Of a stretch of DNA of 35,070 bases, positions 1 to 8,528 are shown piece after piece; within the stretch, counting starts at the first letter, position 1; each line of letters begins with the position of its first letter. A program made the translations under genes and the position numbers. Below the pieces are notes generated by a model that was given only the letters and a program-made list of their open reading frames with translations, was not told where the DNA came from and ran no database searches. The stretch is from a virus, in IMG/VR virus record IMGVR_UViG_3300042321_000390, positions 1 to 35,070 of that record; one strand, given 5' to 3'.

Positions 1-536
1 TCCAGCGTTTCGCTTGTGGCCCTGCAAATCTTTCGGGAACCATCACGGCATTGAGCGGAGCGGTGGAGGGCGATTCCTACACGGTGCAGTTCTTGGGGAA
101 TGCTGGCCTTGGGTCGGTGCAGACCACCTTCACCTTCGGCCCCTGCCAGCGGTTTGATTCCATCCCCGTTCACTTTGTTAACAAGTACGGCGGGATTGAT
201 TCCTACACCTTCACCATGAAGAACCGAAAGCGGGCCAACATCCAGCGGGAAGTGTTTGGCTACAACTCCGATGTCTATGCAACCACGACCTACAACAAGG
301 TTTGGGCGGGGTCGTTTGACTTCGTGTACGCCCTGAATAGCGATTGGCTGACCGACGCCGAATCCGAGTGGTTGATTGAGATGGTGCGTAGCGGGTATGT
401 ATGGCTCGAACTTGGGGGAACCCTTGTGGAAGCGGTGGTCAACGCCAACCAGTATCAATTTGTAACCAGACGGAACGACCGCCTCACGCAGTTGCAGTTG
501 GAAGTTGCAGTAGCCTACGACAACAACATCCTATGA
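1..536 (+). CDS. Tail protein, 3' part (5' truncated by window edge)
   Basis: The reading frame is open from base 3 and ends with TGA at 534-536. It matches the last ~178 residues of the complete protein at 32357-33532. The 161 residues encoded from base 51 differ from that copy at only two positions (T/Q in the LGG-LVEA segment, L/I near the C-terminus), although many third codon positions differ, which indicates purifying selection. The stop overlaps the ATG of the next gene at 533 (ATGA), so the two are translationally coupled. The product is probably a structural tail protein by its position between the tail chaperone and the tape measure; no enzymatic motif is visible. Confidence 0.85.
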   Translation, partial: QRFACGPANLSGTITALSGAVEGDSYTVQFLGNAGLGSVQTTFTFGPCQRFDSIPVHFVNKYGGIDSYTFTMKNRKRANIQREVFGYNSDVYATTTYNKVWAGSFDFVYALNSDWLTDAESEWLIEMVRSGYVWLELGGTLVEAVVNANQYQFVTRRNDRLTQLQLEVAVAYDNNIL

Positions 537-2899
537 GTGTAACCCTCATAGCCTACCCGACGACCAGTTTCATCAACGACTTGGCGGCGTGGAACAACTT
601 CAACACCCGTGCCGATGCCGATGGAGCGGACACCAAGGAAGACGCTTGCTTTGACTGCCTCTACCTGCGCTTTGCGGGGCTGAATGCCATGCCCGAACTT
701 GCCTATGTCCTTGACACGATGGGCGGGACCGACATCGCCGTCACCTATAGCATCGGGGACATTGAGGATGTGACCAAGCAACGGGGTAGTTTCAGCAAAA
801 CCATTACCCTGCCGAACACCCCGACGAATCGGGCCTGCTTTGCGTATGCGTACAATATCCAGTCCTTTGTGGGTGGATTCCAACCCAACAAGCGGATAAG
901 AGCCGCCATGTGGGAGGACGGGGTGCAGGTGTTCAGCGGAGTGCTGCAGTTGCTATCCATGTCCAAGACCAAGGGAACCGTCACCTACGAGGTGGGGTTA
1001 TTTACGGACAATGTGAGTTTGTTCAAAGCCATTGAGGGCAATATGCTGGTGAACACGGCGGGCGTTACAGGCATGAACCACACGCCCACCAGCGGCCATG
1101 TGAGCGGTACTTGGACGGCAAGCGGTGCGTTGAGCAGCGGGTATGTTTACGGCGTGGTTGATGCGGCGGGGTTCACGGACATCTTGAACCAAGGCGGCGG
1201 CTGGTTCCAAGCCCCATGGTGGAGGCTCGGACCAAGCATCTATGTCAAGAAGATGGTGGACCTCATTTTCACCGAGGCGGGATTCAGGTACTCGTCCAAC
1301 TTCTTCAACTCGTCGCTATTCAATAAACTGGTCATCCCATACGCAGCGGGGACGATGCCCACCAACCTTTCGGGGTCCAATATTTTTGCGGCAAGTACGG
1401 GAAACATCACTTACTTGGTTAATGACAATGGAACGATTGATTTTCAAAACGACTCAACGGGTCCCTATTATGACCGTTCGGGTTATTGGTCAACGGCAAA
1501 TAGCCGATTTAATGCCCCTATTACTCCATCCCGATGGAATGTGGAGATAGGGTTTGTAGTGTCGTCAACGGTAGCAAATAGCCTTTACACTTATAGCGCA
1601 TCAATACGCAATTTGTCATCCTCTGGTGACATCGTAAACATCGGCCCAAACATCAACGGGTTAACGGGTAAACGATACACGATTAAGTTTGACAATATCA
1701 CCGTCCCTGCAAATGCAGCGGTTAATATTGGATTCCGTGTCAATTCGTTGACAACAAATAATTTCTACACAATTCCATCAGGCGCAACAGTTCAATGGAC
1801 CTGTCTTGAAAACCCATCCAATATCGGCGTGCTGGATATGCGGACCGCCCTGCCTGCCGATGTCAAGCAGTCGGACCTCCTGCAAGATTTGCAGAAGATG
1901 TTCAACCTCCAGTTCATGCCCGACCCGCAGGACCCGAAACTCCTATACATTGAACCTTGGAAGGACTTCTATTCTTCGGGGTCGGTGGTGGACTGGTCGC
2001 AAAAATCCGACGAGAACGCCGAGCAAAACCTCACCAACGGCGACCCCAACGCCTATACCAATATCATTTTCAAGTACAAGGACATGGGGGACTATTTGTC
2101 CAAGACCTATAAGCAGTCCTATCCGCTTGCAAGGGAAGGCTACGGCGGGCGAATCTTCAACACGGGCAACTTTTACGGCAAGGGGGACAAGGTGGTTGAA
2201 ACACTATGCGGCACTCTTATCCCCGCATCCTTCAGCACGGACAAAATCGTGGGCAGGACTTGGGACATCGACGGAACTCTCGCAAGCGGAACCATCAAGC
2301 CTCTGCAAACGGGCTATCGATTGGCGCAGTATAACTTGATTGAAGGGCAGACCGAGTGGGCCTACCAATACGGGGTCAGCGGGAACACGGCCCTATCCGT
2401 GGGCATCCTCAAGATGCCCTTCGTGTCCCACATTGACAACCCATACGCCCCGAATGTGGACCTCACCTTCGGGCAGCCAAGGTTGGTGTACTACAACGCC
2501 GTGAACGCAAGCGGGTCGCCGTACGCCTACACCAACAACAACCTCTACAACAATTACTGGCTGAACTATATCAACGAAACCGTATCGCAGGAAGCCTTGC
2601 AGTTGGAACTCACGATGCTGCTCTCGTCCGTGGACATCTACCAACTGGACTTCCGCAAGCCCGTCTATTACGGCGGTATTCGTTGGAGGTTGCTGGAGAT
2701 TCGGGACTACCTGGTCGGGCAGATGAAGCCCTGCCGTGTGACCCTGCGACGCATACTGAACCTGACCGACTTTGCTGCAACCACGACCACCCCGATTGCA
2801 AGCAACCCCGAATTTTTGTTTAACGGTCCCATTGACCCCGACCCTGTGGACCCAGGATATGAACCCCCGATAAACCCCGAACTCCCTTCTGAAGGATAA
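533..2899 (+). CDS. Large tail protein with variable receptor-binding-like domain
   Basis: A 788-residue protein. The start at 533 is chosen because its ATGA overlaps the previous stop and because the right-end copy starts at the equivalent ATG (33529); an upstream in-frame ATG at 401 lies inside the previous gene. The N-terminus carries a short motif (FNTRA, DGA, CFDCL) also found in the small protein at 13210. Residues 1-286 and from about 433 on are nearly identical to the right-end copy, while residues 287-432 are very different. The sequence is rich in Gly, Ser, Thr, Asn and Tyr, as is common in tail tip or spike proteins, and ends with a Pro/Asp-rich tail. By position just before the tape measure it is probably a tail tip or host-recognition protein. 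I do not recognise a named family. Confidence 0.85.
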   Translation: MSVTLIAYPTTSFINDLAAWNNFNTRADADGADTKEDACFDCLYLRFAGLNAMPELAYVLDTMGGTDIAVTYSIGDIEDVTKQRGSFSKTITLPNTPTNRACFAYAYNIQSFVGGFQPNKRIRAAMWEDGVQVFSGVLQLLSMSKTKGTVTYEVGLFTDNVSLFKAIEGNMLVNTAGVTGMNHTPTSGHVSGTWTASGALSSGYVYGVVDAAGFTDILNQGGGWFQAPWWRLGPSIYVKKMVDLIFTEAGFRYSSNFFNSSLFNKLVIPYAAGTMPTNLSGSNIFAASTGNITYLVNDNGTIDFQNDSTGPYYDRSGYWSTANSRFNAPITPSRWNVEIGFVVSSTVANSLYTYSASIRNLSSSGDIVNIGPNINGLTGKRYTIKFDNITVPANAAVNIGFRVNSLTTNNFYTIPSGATVQWTCLENPSNIGVLDMRTALPADVKQSDLLQDLQKMFNLQFMPDPQDPKLLYIEPWKDFYSSGSVVDWSQKSDENAEQNLTNGDPNAYTNIIFKYKDMGDYLSKTYKQSYPLAREGYGGRIFNTGNFYGKGDKVVETLCGTLIPASFSTDKIVGRTWDIDGTLASGTIKPLQTGYRLAQYNLIEGQTEWAYQYGVSGNTALSVGILKMPFVSHIDNPYAPNVDLTFGQPRLVYYNAVNASGSPYAYTNNNLYNNYWLNYINETVSQEALQLELTMLLSSVDIYQLDFRKPVYYGGIRWRLLEIRDYLVGQMKPCRVTLRRILNLTDFAATTTTPIASNPEFLFNGPIDPDPVDPGYEPPINPELPSEG
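1391..1828 (+). other. Variable domain, allele A of the large tail protein
   Basis: Codes for residues about 287-432 of the protein starting at 533. It is richer in A+T than its flanks. The right-end allele (34387-34827) keeps only sparse anchor residues (DDST/NDST, YDR, YW, RWN, CLEN), so the two alleles share a fold but little sequence. The flanks resume near-identity at the LDMRTALPADV segment. Confidence 0.8.
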
Positions 2900-2901
2900 C
2901 C

Positions 2902-4557
2902 ATGGCAGATGTAACCAAAGAGATTGCACTTGAGGTAAGCCTCAAGGATAGCACAAGCGCAGGAACGCAAAGCGCAAAGCAGCGTCTGCGTGAGATGCAG
3001 AAAGAATTGATTGCAATGGCTCAAGCGGGCCAGCAAGGGACTGATGCGTTCAAGAGATTGGAACAACAGGCGGGTTCGCTCAAGGATGAAATCGGTGATG
3101 TCAATCAGCGAATCAAGAATCTCGCATCCGACACCAAAAGGATTGACGCTTTTGTTGGTGCGGTGCAGGGCATAGCAGCAGGCTTCCAAATCGCTCAAGG
3201 AGCGGCGGCATTGTTCGGCGATGAAAATGAGGACTTGCAAAAGGCAATGCTCAAGGTGCAAGGGGCGATTGCTTTAGCCAACGGGGTTCAGCAGGTGGCC
3301 AACCTATTGCAGAAGGAATCATCGGTAATGATGGGGCTAAATACCCTTGCAACAAAAGCCTACGCCACGGTCGTAGGTGATGCAACTGAAAAAACGAGGT
3401 TGTTTAGGCTTGCCCTTGCGGGATTGGGGCTTGCGGGAATCTTGGTCGTGCTTGGCTTGATTGCCGAAGCCATGGGTTTTTTTAACAAAGTGACGGAAGA
3501 GGCTACAAGTTCGCAAAAGGACTTGAAACGCTCCTTGGAAGATACTGCTGGAACACTTGAGTACTATGAACGGAAACTCAAAGCCAACGGAGCAACCGAG
3601 GCAGACCTTGCCAAAATCCGCAGGAAGGCCCTTGAAGCAGAAAAGGCTGAACTTGAACGCAAGTTGCAGGAAGATGTCGCTCGCTTTGGGGTTAAAAATG
3701 ATAAGTACCAAACGGCTTTGCGCCAAGAGATTGAGTTGCTTGACATCAAAATCAAGGAAGAATCCAAGATAATTAACCAAGCGGCAAGCACTCTATCAGC
3801 AGCAGAAAAGTCAAGAAGGGACAAAGCCCTTGCTGACCGCAAAGCCGAACAGGAGCGAACCAAAGCCATTGAAATTGAAGGCTATTACGAGCGTCTTGAA
3901 TTACAAAAGCAATTTTCGACAGAATACGAGGATGCAATAATTGCAGGGATGCGAAAGGAAGCGGCTGCAAGGATGCGATTTGCGTCTTTGGAAAATGCAA
4001 GGGACAAGGCATCAAAGGAGGGTCAACTCCAGCGTGAGGCTGACTTGCGTCAAGCCCAACAACAAATGGCTGACCAATCGTTCTCTATCATTGGCGACAT
4101 CATCACGGCAACGGCAGGGCAGAGTGAGGCAGCACAACGGAAGGCGTTTAACATAGCCAAGGCGGCAAGCATCGCTCAAGCCATCGTCAACACCTACCTC
4201 GCCGCAAATGCGGCATTAGCAATGGACCCTCTCAAGGAAGTGTTCCCAGGTCAGCGATTCGTGCAGGCAGCACTTACGATAGCCGCAGGTCTTGCAAATG
4301 TGGCCAAGATTAAAGCGACTCAATTCCAAGGTGGTGGAGGTGGCGGAAGTTCTGCGCCATCCCCTGCCGCTGGTAATGCGACTATGACCCCGCCTCCAAC
4401 CTTTACAAGCCCGCAAACGACCAACCTCGGAACGGGTGACCTGTCATCGGGTCAGGGTCAGCAGAACCAACCCATGCGGGCCTATGTCGTTGAGCGTGAC
4501 ATTCAGCAGACGACCAGCAGGGTGCGCCGCTTGTCCGAATTTGCAACATTGGGGTAA
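2902..4557 (+). CDS. Tail tape measure protein
   Basis: A 551-residue, mainly alpha-helical protein: Ala/Lys/Glu/Gln-rich coiled coils (about 15-75 and 200-390), a hydrophobic membrane-like segment near 168-192 (LALAGLGLAGILVVLGLIAEA) and a second hydrophobic Ala-rich region near 410-470. It ends with a Gly/Ser/Pro-rich linker and a basic C-terminus. This pattern, long coiled coils plus internal transmembrane segments, is characteristic of tape measure proteins, which set tail length and pass DNA through the membrane. At 551 residues it predicts a short tail, roughly 80 nm if the usual 0.15 nm per residue holds. It starts two bases after the previous TAA (TAACCATG). The frameshifting chaperone gene lies upstream, separated by three tail genes. 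Confidence 0.8.
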   Translation: MADVTKEIALEVSLKDSTSAGTQSAKQRLREMQKELIAMAQAGQQGTDAFKRLEQQAGSLKDEIGDVNQRIKNLASDTKRIDAFVGAVQGIAAGFQIAQGAAALFGDENEDLQKAMLKVQGAIALANGVQQVANLLQKESSVMMGLNTLATKAYATVVGDATEKTRLFRLALAGLGLAGILVVLGLIAEAMGFFNKVTEEATSSQKDLKRSLEDTAGTLEYYERKLKANGATEADLAKIRRKALEAEKAELERKLQEDVARFGVKNDKYQTALRQEIELLDIKIKEESKIINQAASTLSAAEKSRRDKALADRKAEQERTKAIEIEGYYERLELQKQFSTEYEDAIIAGMRKEAAARMRFASLENARDKASKEGQLQREADLRQAQQQMADQSFSIIGDIITATAGQSEAAQRKAFNIAKAASIAQAIVNTYLAANAALAMDPLKEVFPGQRFVQAALTIAAGLANVAKIKATQFQGGGGGGSSAPSPAAGNATMTPPPTFTSPQTTNLGTGDLSSGQGQQNQPMRAYVVERDIQQTTSRVRRLSEFATLG

Positions 4558-4574
4558 GGATTACATATCCCCAC

Positions 4575-5168
4575 ATGGAACTTCCCGTGTACCGAATGAC
4601 CGTGGACGAGGTGGACGAAGGCGTGCAGTTTGTCGCCCTCGTTGATATGCCTGCGATTGAAAAACCCTTCCAAGCCTTTGCCAAGACCCCGCAAAGATTC
4701 GCCGAAACGGGAGAACGCAGGGTGCTGACGGGACCGCTCATGCTTGCCGACACACCCATCTATCGGAAGGACGACACCTACGGCGAGTATTATGTCGTGT
4801 TTGACAAGGCCACCATCCGCAAAATCGTGCAGAAGTACTTCAAGCAAGGCAACCAGCACAATGTGAACGCTTACCACAATGCAGAACTCGATGGCGTGTT
4901 CATGTTCGAGAGTTACATCACCGACACCGAGCGGGGCATAATGGCTCCCAAAGGCTACGAGGACACCCCCGACGGCTCTTGGTTTGGTTCCTTCAAGGTT
5001 GAGAACGACGAAGTGTGGGAGAACCGCCACGCCTTCAAAGGTTTCTCCGTGGAGGGCTTGTTCGGGATGAAAAATACAGGAACCGAACTGGAGGTCGCAC
5101 TTGCGGGCCTCGCAGACGATTTGACTAACTTTTTGCAACATATCCAACCAAACTACAAATCCCAATAA
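4575..5168 (+). CDS. Prohead maturation protease (XkdF / peptidase S78_2-like)
   Basis: A 197-residue protein that resembles the PBSX XkdF family of head maturation proteases. The likely catalytic His lies in the NVNAYHN segment (about residue 98) and the likely nucleophile Ser in FKGFSVEGLF (about residue 157), the order and spacing expected for this serine protease fold. It sits directly before the scaffold (one base gap) and the major capsid protein, the standard context for a protease that removes scaffold during capsid maturation. The start at 4575 gives MELPVYRMTVDE, a typical N-terminus for this family. The assignment is from remembered family features, not from an alignment. Confidence 0.75.
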   Translation: MELPVYRMTVDEVDEGVQFVALVDMPAIEKPFQAFAKTPQRFAETGERRVLTGPLMLADTPIYRKDDTYGEYYVVFDKATIRKIVQKYFKQGNQHNVNAYHNAELDGVFMFESYITDTERGIMAPKGYEDTPDGSWFGSFKVENDEVWENRHAFKGFSVEGLFGMKNTGTELEVALAGLADDLTNFLQHIQPNYKSQ

Positions 5169-5169
5169 C

Positions 5170-5802
5170 ATGAACTTAAAAGCAGCCATTGACACTTTGC
5201 GGACCGAACTCCGCAAGTTCACAACCCAAAAGCAATCCTTTGCCGACTACAAGTTGGTGGATGGAACCGTTGTCCGTGTGGACGGCGACCTCGTTGCAGG
5301 TACCGCCGTGTATGTCATCACCGAGGACGAAACCCTTCCTGCTCCTGACGGAGAGCATCAAGTGGAAGGTGTTGGAACAATCAAGACCGAAGGTGGCAAA
5401 ATCACCGAAGTTGTCGTAGCCGAAGCCCCAGCACCTGTTGAAGAAGTCGCCGTTGCTGCTGAGATAACCCCCGAAGTTGCGGGTGAAGTGGTGAGTGAAA
5501 TCGCCGAAGGTTACCCAATGGTGGACCCCGCAATGGTTGAAGAAATCGTCAAGAAGCACTTGGTGAGCATCATGGAGGAACTCAAAGCCGCCTACGCTGA
5601 AATGGGCAAAATGAAGGACAAGATGGCCGCATTTGCATCGCAGATGGAAACCATGACGGACATTGTCGAGAAGGTCGCCGAACTACCATCCGAAGCCCCG
5701 AAGCCAACCGCCTCCGCTATTGTGGAGCAACGGAAGGCCGCTGCCCAGCAGAACTTCAACGCACTCGCACAAGCAATCCAAACTCTCAAAAAATCCAATT
5801 AA
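5170..5802 (+). CDS. Capsid scaffolding protein
   Basis: A 210-residue acidic protein. Residues about 25-80 look like a small beta domain (YKLVDGTVVRVDGD, VEGVGTIKTEGGKI). Then follow a Glu/Val/Ala/Pro-rich low-complexity stretch (about 80-120) and a helical, coiled-coil-like C-terminal half (MVEEIVKKHL through ALAQAIQTLKKS). This build, and the position between the prohead protease and the major capsid protein, fit an internal scaffold that is degraded during maturation. Its start is separated from the protease stop by one base. Confidence 0.7.
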   Translation: MNLKAAIDTLRTELRKFTTQKQSFADYKLVDGTVVRVDGDLVAGTAVYVITEDETLPAPDGEHQVEGVGTIKTEGGKITEVVVAEAPAPVEEVAVAAEITPEVAGEVVSEIAEGYPMVDPAMVEEIVKKHLVSIMEELKAAYAEMGKMKDKMAAFASQMETMTDIVEKVAELPSEAPKPTASAIVEQRKAAAQQNFNALAQAIQTLKKSN

Positions 5803-5827
5803 TCCTTAACCCCCAAAACAAAAAGCC

Positions 5828-6766
5828 ATGGCTTATTCATTCGTTGCACCGCTGACTACTTACACCGAGCAGCAGCGCCTCCCCCTCATCACCAAAGCGG
5901 TATTCTCCGCCCGTTCCGCAGCCTTGTTCACCAAACAGGTGGGCATAAAATCGTCTGCTGCACTTAACCTCATGGACACCGACGCAAACATTCAGTCGGG
6001 AACTGTCTGCGGTTGGTCTGCAACAGGTAACACTACTTTCACCCAGCGTAACATCACCGTAGGTGCAATGAAAATCCAAGAGGCTCTTTGCCCTCGCTCA
6101 CTTGAGCAGTACTGGATGCAGTCCCAGTTGACCGCTGGTTCTACCTACGACGGCGTTCCATTTGAGCAAGCATTCGCCGAGCAGAAGGCTCTGCGTATCG
6201 CCGAAGCCTTGGAAACCGCTATTTGGCAGGGCAACGCTTATTTCAGCGGTGTAAACCAATTGCTGAACGCTGCATCGGGTTCTACCGTTCTTGCTAACGC
6301 TTCCTCCACAACTTGGAACCCAGTATCGGCTTCCGTTGGTATCACGACTTCCAATGTCATCAGCATCTTTGACAAGGTTTACAACGACATCCCGCAGGCC
6401 ATCTTGACCCGTAATGACCTTGTAATCTTCTGCGGTTGGAACAACTTCCGCACCTTGATTGGAGCCTTCAAAGCCAACACGGGTGTGATGTATAACCAGG
6501 TGGATTTGCAGGGCCTTGCCGATGGCGACATCGTTTACCCAGGCACGAATGTCCGTGTCGTTGCAGTCCCAGGTTTGACCTCTACCAACCGCATCGTTTG
6601 CACCTACCTTGGCAACCTCTTCTACGGAACCGACTTGTTGAGCGACGAGGAGCAGTTTGAACTGTATTTCTCACGGGACAACGACGAGGTAAGATTCCAA
6701 GCCAGTTTTAAGGCCGCAACACAATTTGCGTATCCAGACCACATGGTTGACTTCCGCTTGGCCTAA
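5828..6766 (+). CDS. Major capsid protein
   Basis: A 312-residue protein in the position expected for the coat subunit, after protease and scaffold. An A-rich leader (AAAACAAAAAGCC) precedes the ATG, the type of start region that gives strong translation in Bacteroidota. A terminator follows 6 bases after the stop. The sequence has an N-terminal helical segment, Gly/Ser/Thr-rich loops, a long central region with DLVIFCGWNNFRTL and a C-terminal segment with the charged strand FSRDNDEVRFQASF. Codons such as CGT and GCT are more frequent than in neighbours, consistent with high expression. I infer an HK97-like fold from context; the family is not proven here. Confidence 0.8.
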   Translation: MAYSFVAPLTTYTEQQRLPLITKAVFSARSAALFTKQVGIKSSAALNLMDTDANIQSGTVCGWSATGNTTFTQRNITVGAMKIQEALCPRSLEQYWMQSQLTAGSTYDGVPFEQAFAEQKALRIAEALETAIWQGNAYFSGVNQLLNAASGSTVLANASSTTWNPVSASVGITTSNVISIFDKVYNDIPQAILTRNDLVIFCGWNNFRTLIGAFKANTGVMYNQVDLQGLADGDIVYPGTNVRVVAVPGLTSTNRIVCTYLGNLFYGTDLLSDEEQFELYFSRDNDEVRFQASFKAATQFAYPDHMVDFRLA

Positions 6767-6772
6767 GTGTAA

Positions 6773-6804
6773 GGGGGGAGGGAAACTTCCCCCCGTTATT
6801 TTGT
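6773..6804 (+). terminator. Rho-independent terminator after the capsid gene
   Basis: The stem GGGGGGA (6773-6779) pairs with TCCCCCC (6788-6794) around an 8-base loop, followed by the T-rich run GTTATTTTGTT. It lies between the capsid stop and the next start. Confidence 0.8.
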
Positions 6805-6829
6805 TCCACCTTAAAATAAAATATACACT

Positions 6830-7357
6830 ATGTCTTGCTCCTTAACTACGGGCTACGCCCTCGGATGCCGTGATTCAGTCGGCGGCATCAAAACTATTTT
6901 TGTCCAAGCCTTCAACCCAACGGGTTCCGTGAACACCAACGGAAGCGGAACGGTCACAGGCTTCACGGGTTTCTCATCGGGATTCTACGAGTACGACTTG
7001 ACTAAGGCCACTTCGTCCATGACGGAAACCTTGAACGCAAGCACCGAGAACGGAACCTTGTTCTACACTCCCGAAGTAACCTTTACCATCAACAAGTTGC
7101 AGACCGCCGTGCGGAATGAACTGCGCCTCTTGGCTCGGAATCGCTTGCTGGTCATCGTCCAAGACAACAACAACCGCTACTGGGTGTTGGGTGCTGCGAA
7201 TGGCTTGGAAGCCTCCGCTGGGACTGCTGGAACGGGTACTGCATTCGGTGACCGTTCAGGCTACGAGATGACGCTGACGGGCATGGAGCCCGACGCCATG
7301 CTGAACATCTTGCCAGCAACATTCTCTGCGCTGACCGCACAAATCAGCGGTTCGTAA
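6830..7357 (+). CDS. Probable major tail tube protein
   Basis: A 175-residue beta-rich protein (MSCSLTTGYALGCRD at the N-terminus) with GFSSGFYEYDL, ETLNASTENGTLFY and a central charged segment NRLLVIVQDNNNRYWVLG. The size, the predicted beta content and the position between the capsid gene and the adhesin genes fit a tail tube subunit. Proteins with this N-terminal pattern are, from memory, common next to capsid genes in Bacteroidota phages. It has its own A-rich leader (AAAATAAAATATACACT) and is enclosed by terminators on both sides, which suggests independent high expression. A head decoration protein is the main alternative. Confidence 0.6.
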   Translation: MSCSLTTGYALGCRDSVGGIKTIFVQAFNPTGSVNTNGSGTVTGFTGFSSGFYEYDLTKATSSMTETLNASTENGTLFYTPEVTFTINKLQTAVRNELRLLARNRLLVIVQDNNNRYWVLGAANGLEASAGTAGTGTAFGDRSGYEMTLTGMEPDAMLNILPATFSALTAQISGS

Positions 7358-7370
7358 ACTATCTTTGACC

Positions 7371-7439
7371 TGCGGGTTCTCATACGCCCGCATGGTTTAG
7401 TGGTCAGGGGCCATCTCGCAAGGGGTGGCCCTTTTTTTT
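7371..7439 (+). terminator. Tandem hairpins with rho-independent terminator
   Basis: The first hairpin is TGCGGG (7371-7376) with CCCGCA (7387-7392). The second, GGGCCA (7408-7413) with TGGCCC (7426-7431), is followed by eight T (7432-7439). It ends the tail-tube transcript directly before the promoter box of the next gene. Confidence 0.85.
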
Positions 7440-7440
7440 G

Positions 7441-7448
7441 TACCTTTG
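7441..7448 (+). promoter_or_regulatory. TAnnTTTG box 3 bases before a start codon
   Basis: TACCTTTG matches the Bacteroidota -7 element. Only GGC separates it from the ATG at 7452, so the transcript would start at or just inside the start codon. No TTG is seen at the usual -33 position. Confidence 0.5.
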
Positions 7449-7451
7449 GGC

Positions 7452-8528
7452 ATGAGAATTTGCATCGTTTACAACGCTCACCCGACGGGGTGTTCTTTTT
7501 ACCGACTGGAAATGCCAAACGCCTATCTTGGCGACAACTACACGGAGTTTGACTATGTCTGCGTGGACAACATCGCCAATGTCAAGGATGAAGACCTAAA
7601 GACGGTCGATGTGTGGCTTTTCAATCGTCTTTGGTGTCAAGGTACGCTGGAACAAATTCGGAAGGTCTACGAGGCTCTCACGGCGTTTGGAGCGAAGGTT
7701 ATTTTGGACCTTGACGACTATTGGGTGCTGGAATCGGGACACATCATGTACCGACACTATTTGTCCACCAAACTTGACGAGCAGATACGGGAACACATCC
7801 GCTTGGCTGACCATGTGACCACCACGACCGAACACCTCGCACAAAAGATTCGCCTGCTCAACAAGAAGGTAACCATCCTCCCCAACGAACCCTACGAAGC
7901 CTATCAGCAGTACTTGCCCGACACGACTGCTGAACCCGAACCGCACCTGTTCAAAATCGGATGGTTTGGCGGGGCGCAGCATCAGGAGGACATCGCCTTG
8001 GTGGAGCATTCCTTCAGCCTGCTGGCCCACGACAAGTCGCTGGATGGCCGTTACAAAATCTACCTTGGCGGGTGGAACGACGGCAACCCCGTCTATGACG
8101 ATTACGAGCGGATGCTATCCTGCAGGGGGCTGAACAAGAACTACGGCCGCATCCAAGCGGCGGACATCTACTCCTATGTGGGCGGCTACAACTTCATCAA
8201 CGCCACGATTGCCCCCCTCCGTGATACCAAGTTCAACCGCCTTAAAAGCGAACTGAAAGTCGTGGAAGCGGGATGGATGGGCAAGGCTATCATCGCATCC
8301 GAAACCATCCCCTACACGGACATAATCGTCCACGGCCACAACGGGTTGCTCATACCCTACGGCAAGAAGGACGCTTGGTACAAGGCCGTCCGCAAGTTTG
8401 TGAACGACCCCGACTACGCTCGCTCCTTGGCCGTGCAGTTGTCCAAGGATGTGAGGGAGCGGTTTGACATCAGCAAGACCGCCGAACGGAGGGCCGAACT
8501 CTACCGAAGCATCGGGCGCAAATTGTGA
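7452..8528 (+). CDS. GT-B glycosyltransferase
   Basis: A 358-residue protein. The start at 7452 (MRICIVYNAHPTGCSFYRLE) is preferred over an upstream in-frame start that lies in the terminator. The first half shows the Rossmann-like start and KVILDLDDYWVL; the C-terminal half has KIGWFGGAQHQED, KIYLGGWNDG and the donor-binding region KSELKVVEAGWMGKAIIAS followed by HGHNGLLIP, typical of GT4-type enzymes. It probably transfers a sugar to a virion protein or host polymer. It lies alone between the tail tube and fibre genes, apart from the glycosyltransferase pair at 29035-30431. Confidence 0.75.
   Translation: MRICIVYNAHPTGCSFYRLEMPNAYLGDNYTEFDYVCVDNIANVKDEDLKTVDVWLFNRLWCQGTLEQIRKVYEALTAFGAKVILDLDDYWVLESGHIMYRHYLSTKLDEQIREHIRLADHVTTTTEHLAQKIRLLNKKVTILPNEPYEAYQQYLPDTTAEPEPHLFKIGWFGGAQHQEDIALVEHSFSLLAHDKSLDGRYKIYLGGWNDGNPVYDDYERMLSCRGLNKNYGRIQAADIYSYVGGYNFINATIAPLRDTKFNRLKSELKVVEAGWMGKAIIASETIPYTDIIVHGHNGLLIPYGKKDAWYKAVRKFVNDPDYARSLAVQLSKDVRERFDISKTAERRAELYRSIGRKL

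Larger units (their letters stand above)
1..2071. repeat. Left terminal overlap, diverged copy of the right end
   Basis: Bases 1-127 are identical to 32997-33123; the first mismatch is at base 128. After that the copies differ mainly at synonymous codon positions, except for one strongly diverged block (1391-1828 against 34387-34827). The offset is 32996 up to the variable block and 32999 after it, so the right copy is one codon longer. The simplest reading is the overlap of a circular genome of about 33.0 kb sampled from two co-existing strains. A true tandem duplication cannot be excluded from sequence alone. Confidence 0.9.

Noticed and set aside
1-2071. Tandem duplication of a tail gene pair within one genome
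   Set aside because: Possible, but the window starts mid-gene, the first 127 bases are exactly identical, and the right end runs in frame into the left copy, which fits a circular mixed-strain assembly better.
401-2899. An 832-residue version of the large tail protein starting at 401
   Set aside because: It would overlap 136 bases of the upstream tail gene; the ATGA coupling at 533 and the matching start at 33529 define the real start.
4503-5222. Long minus-strand open frame opposite the protease gene
   Set aside because: A shadow of the coding strand; protease and scaffold are clearly coded on the plus strand in this region.
7371-7440. A permuted tRNA-Glu gene
   Set aside because: The hairpins are explained by a terminator, and no T arm or acceptor stem can be found.
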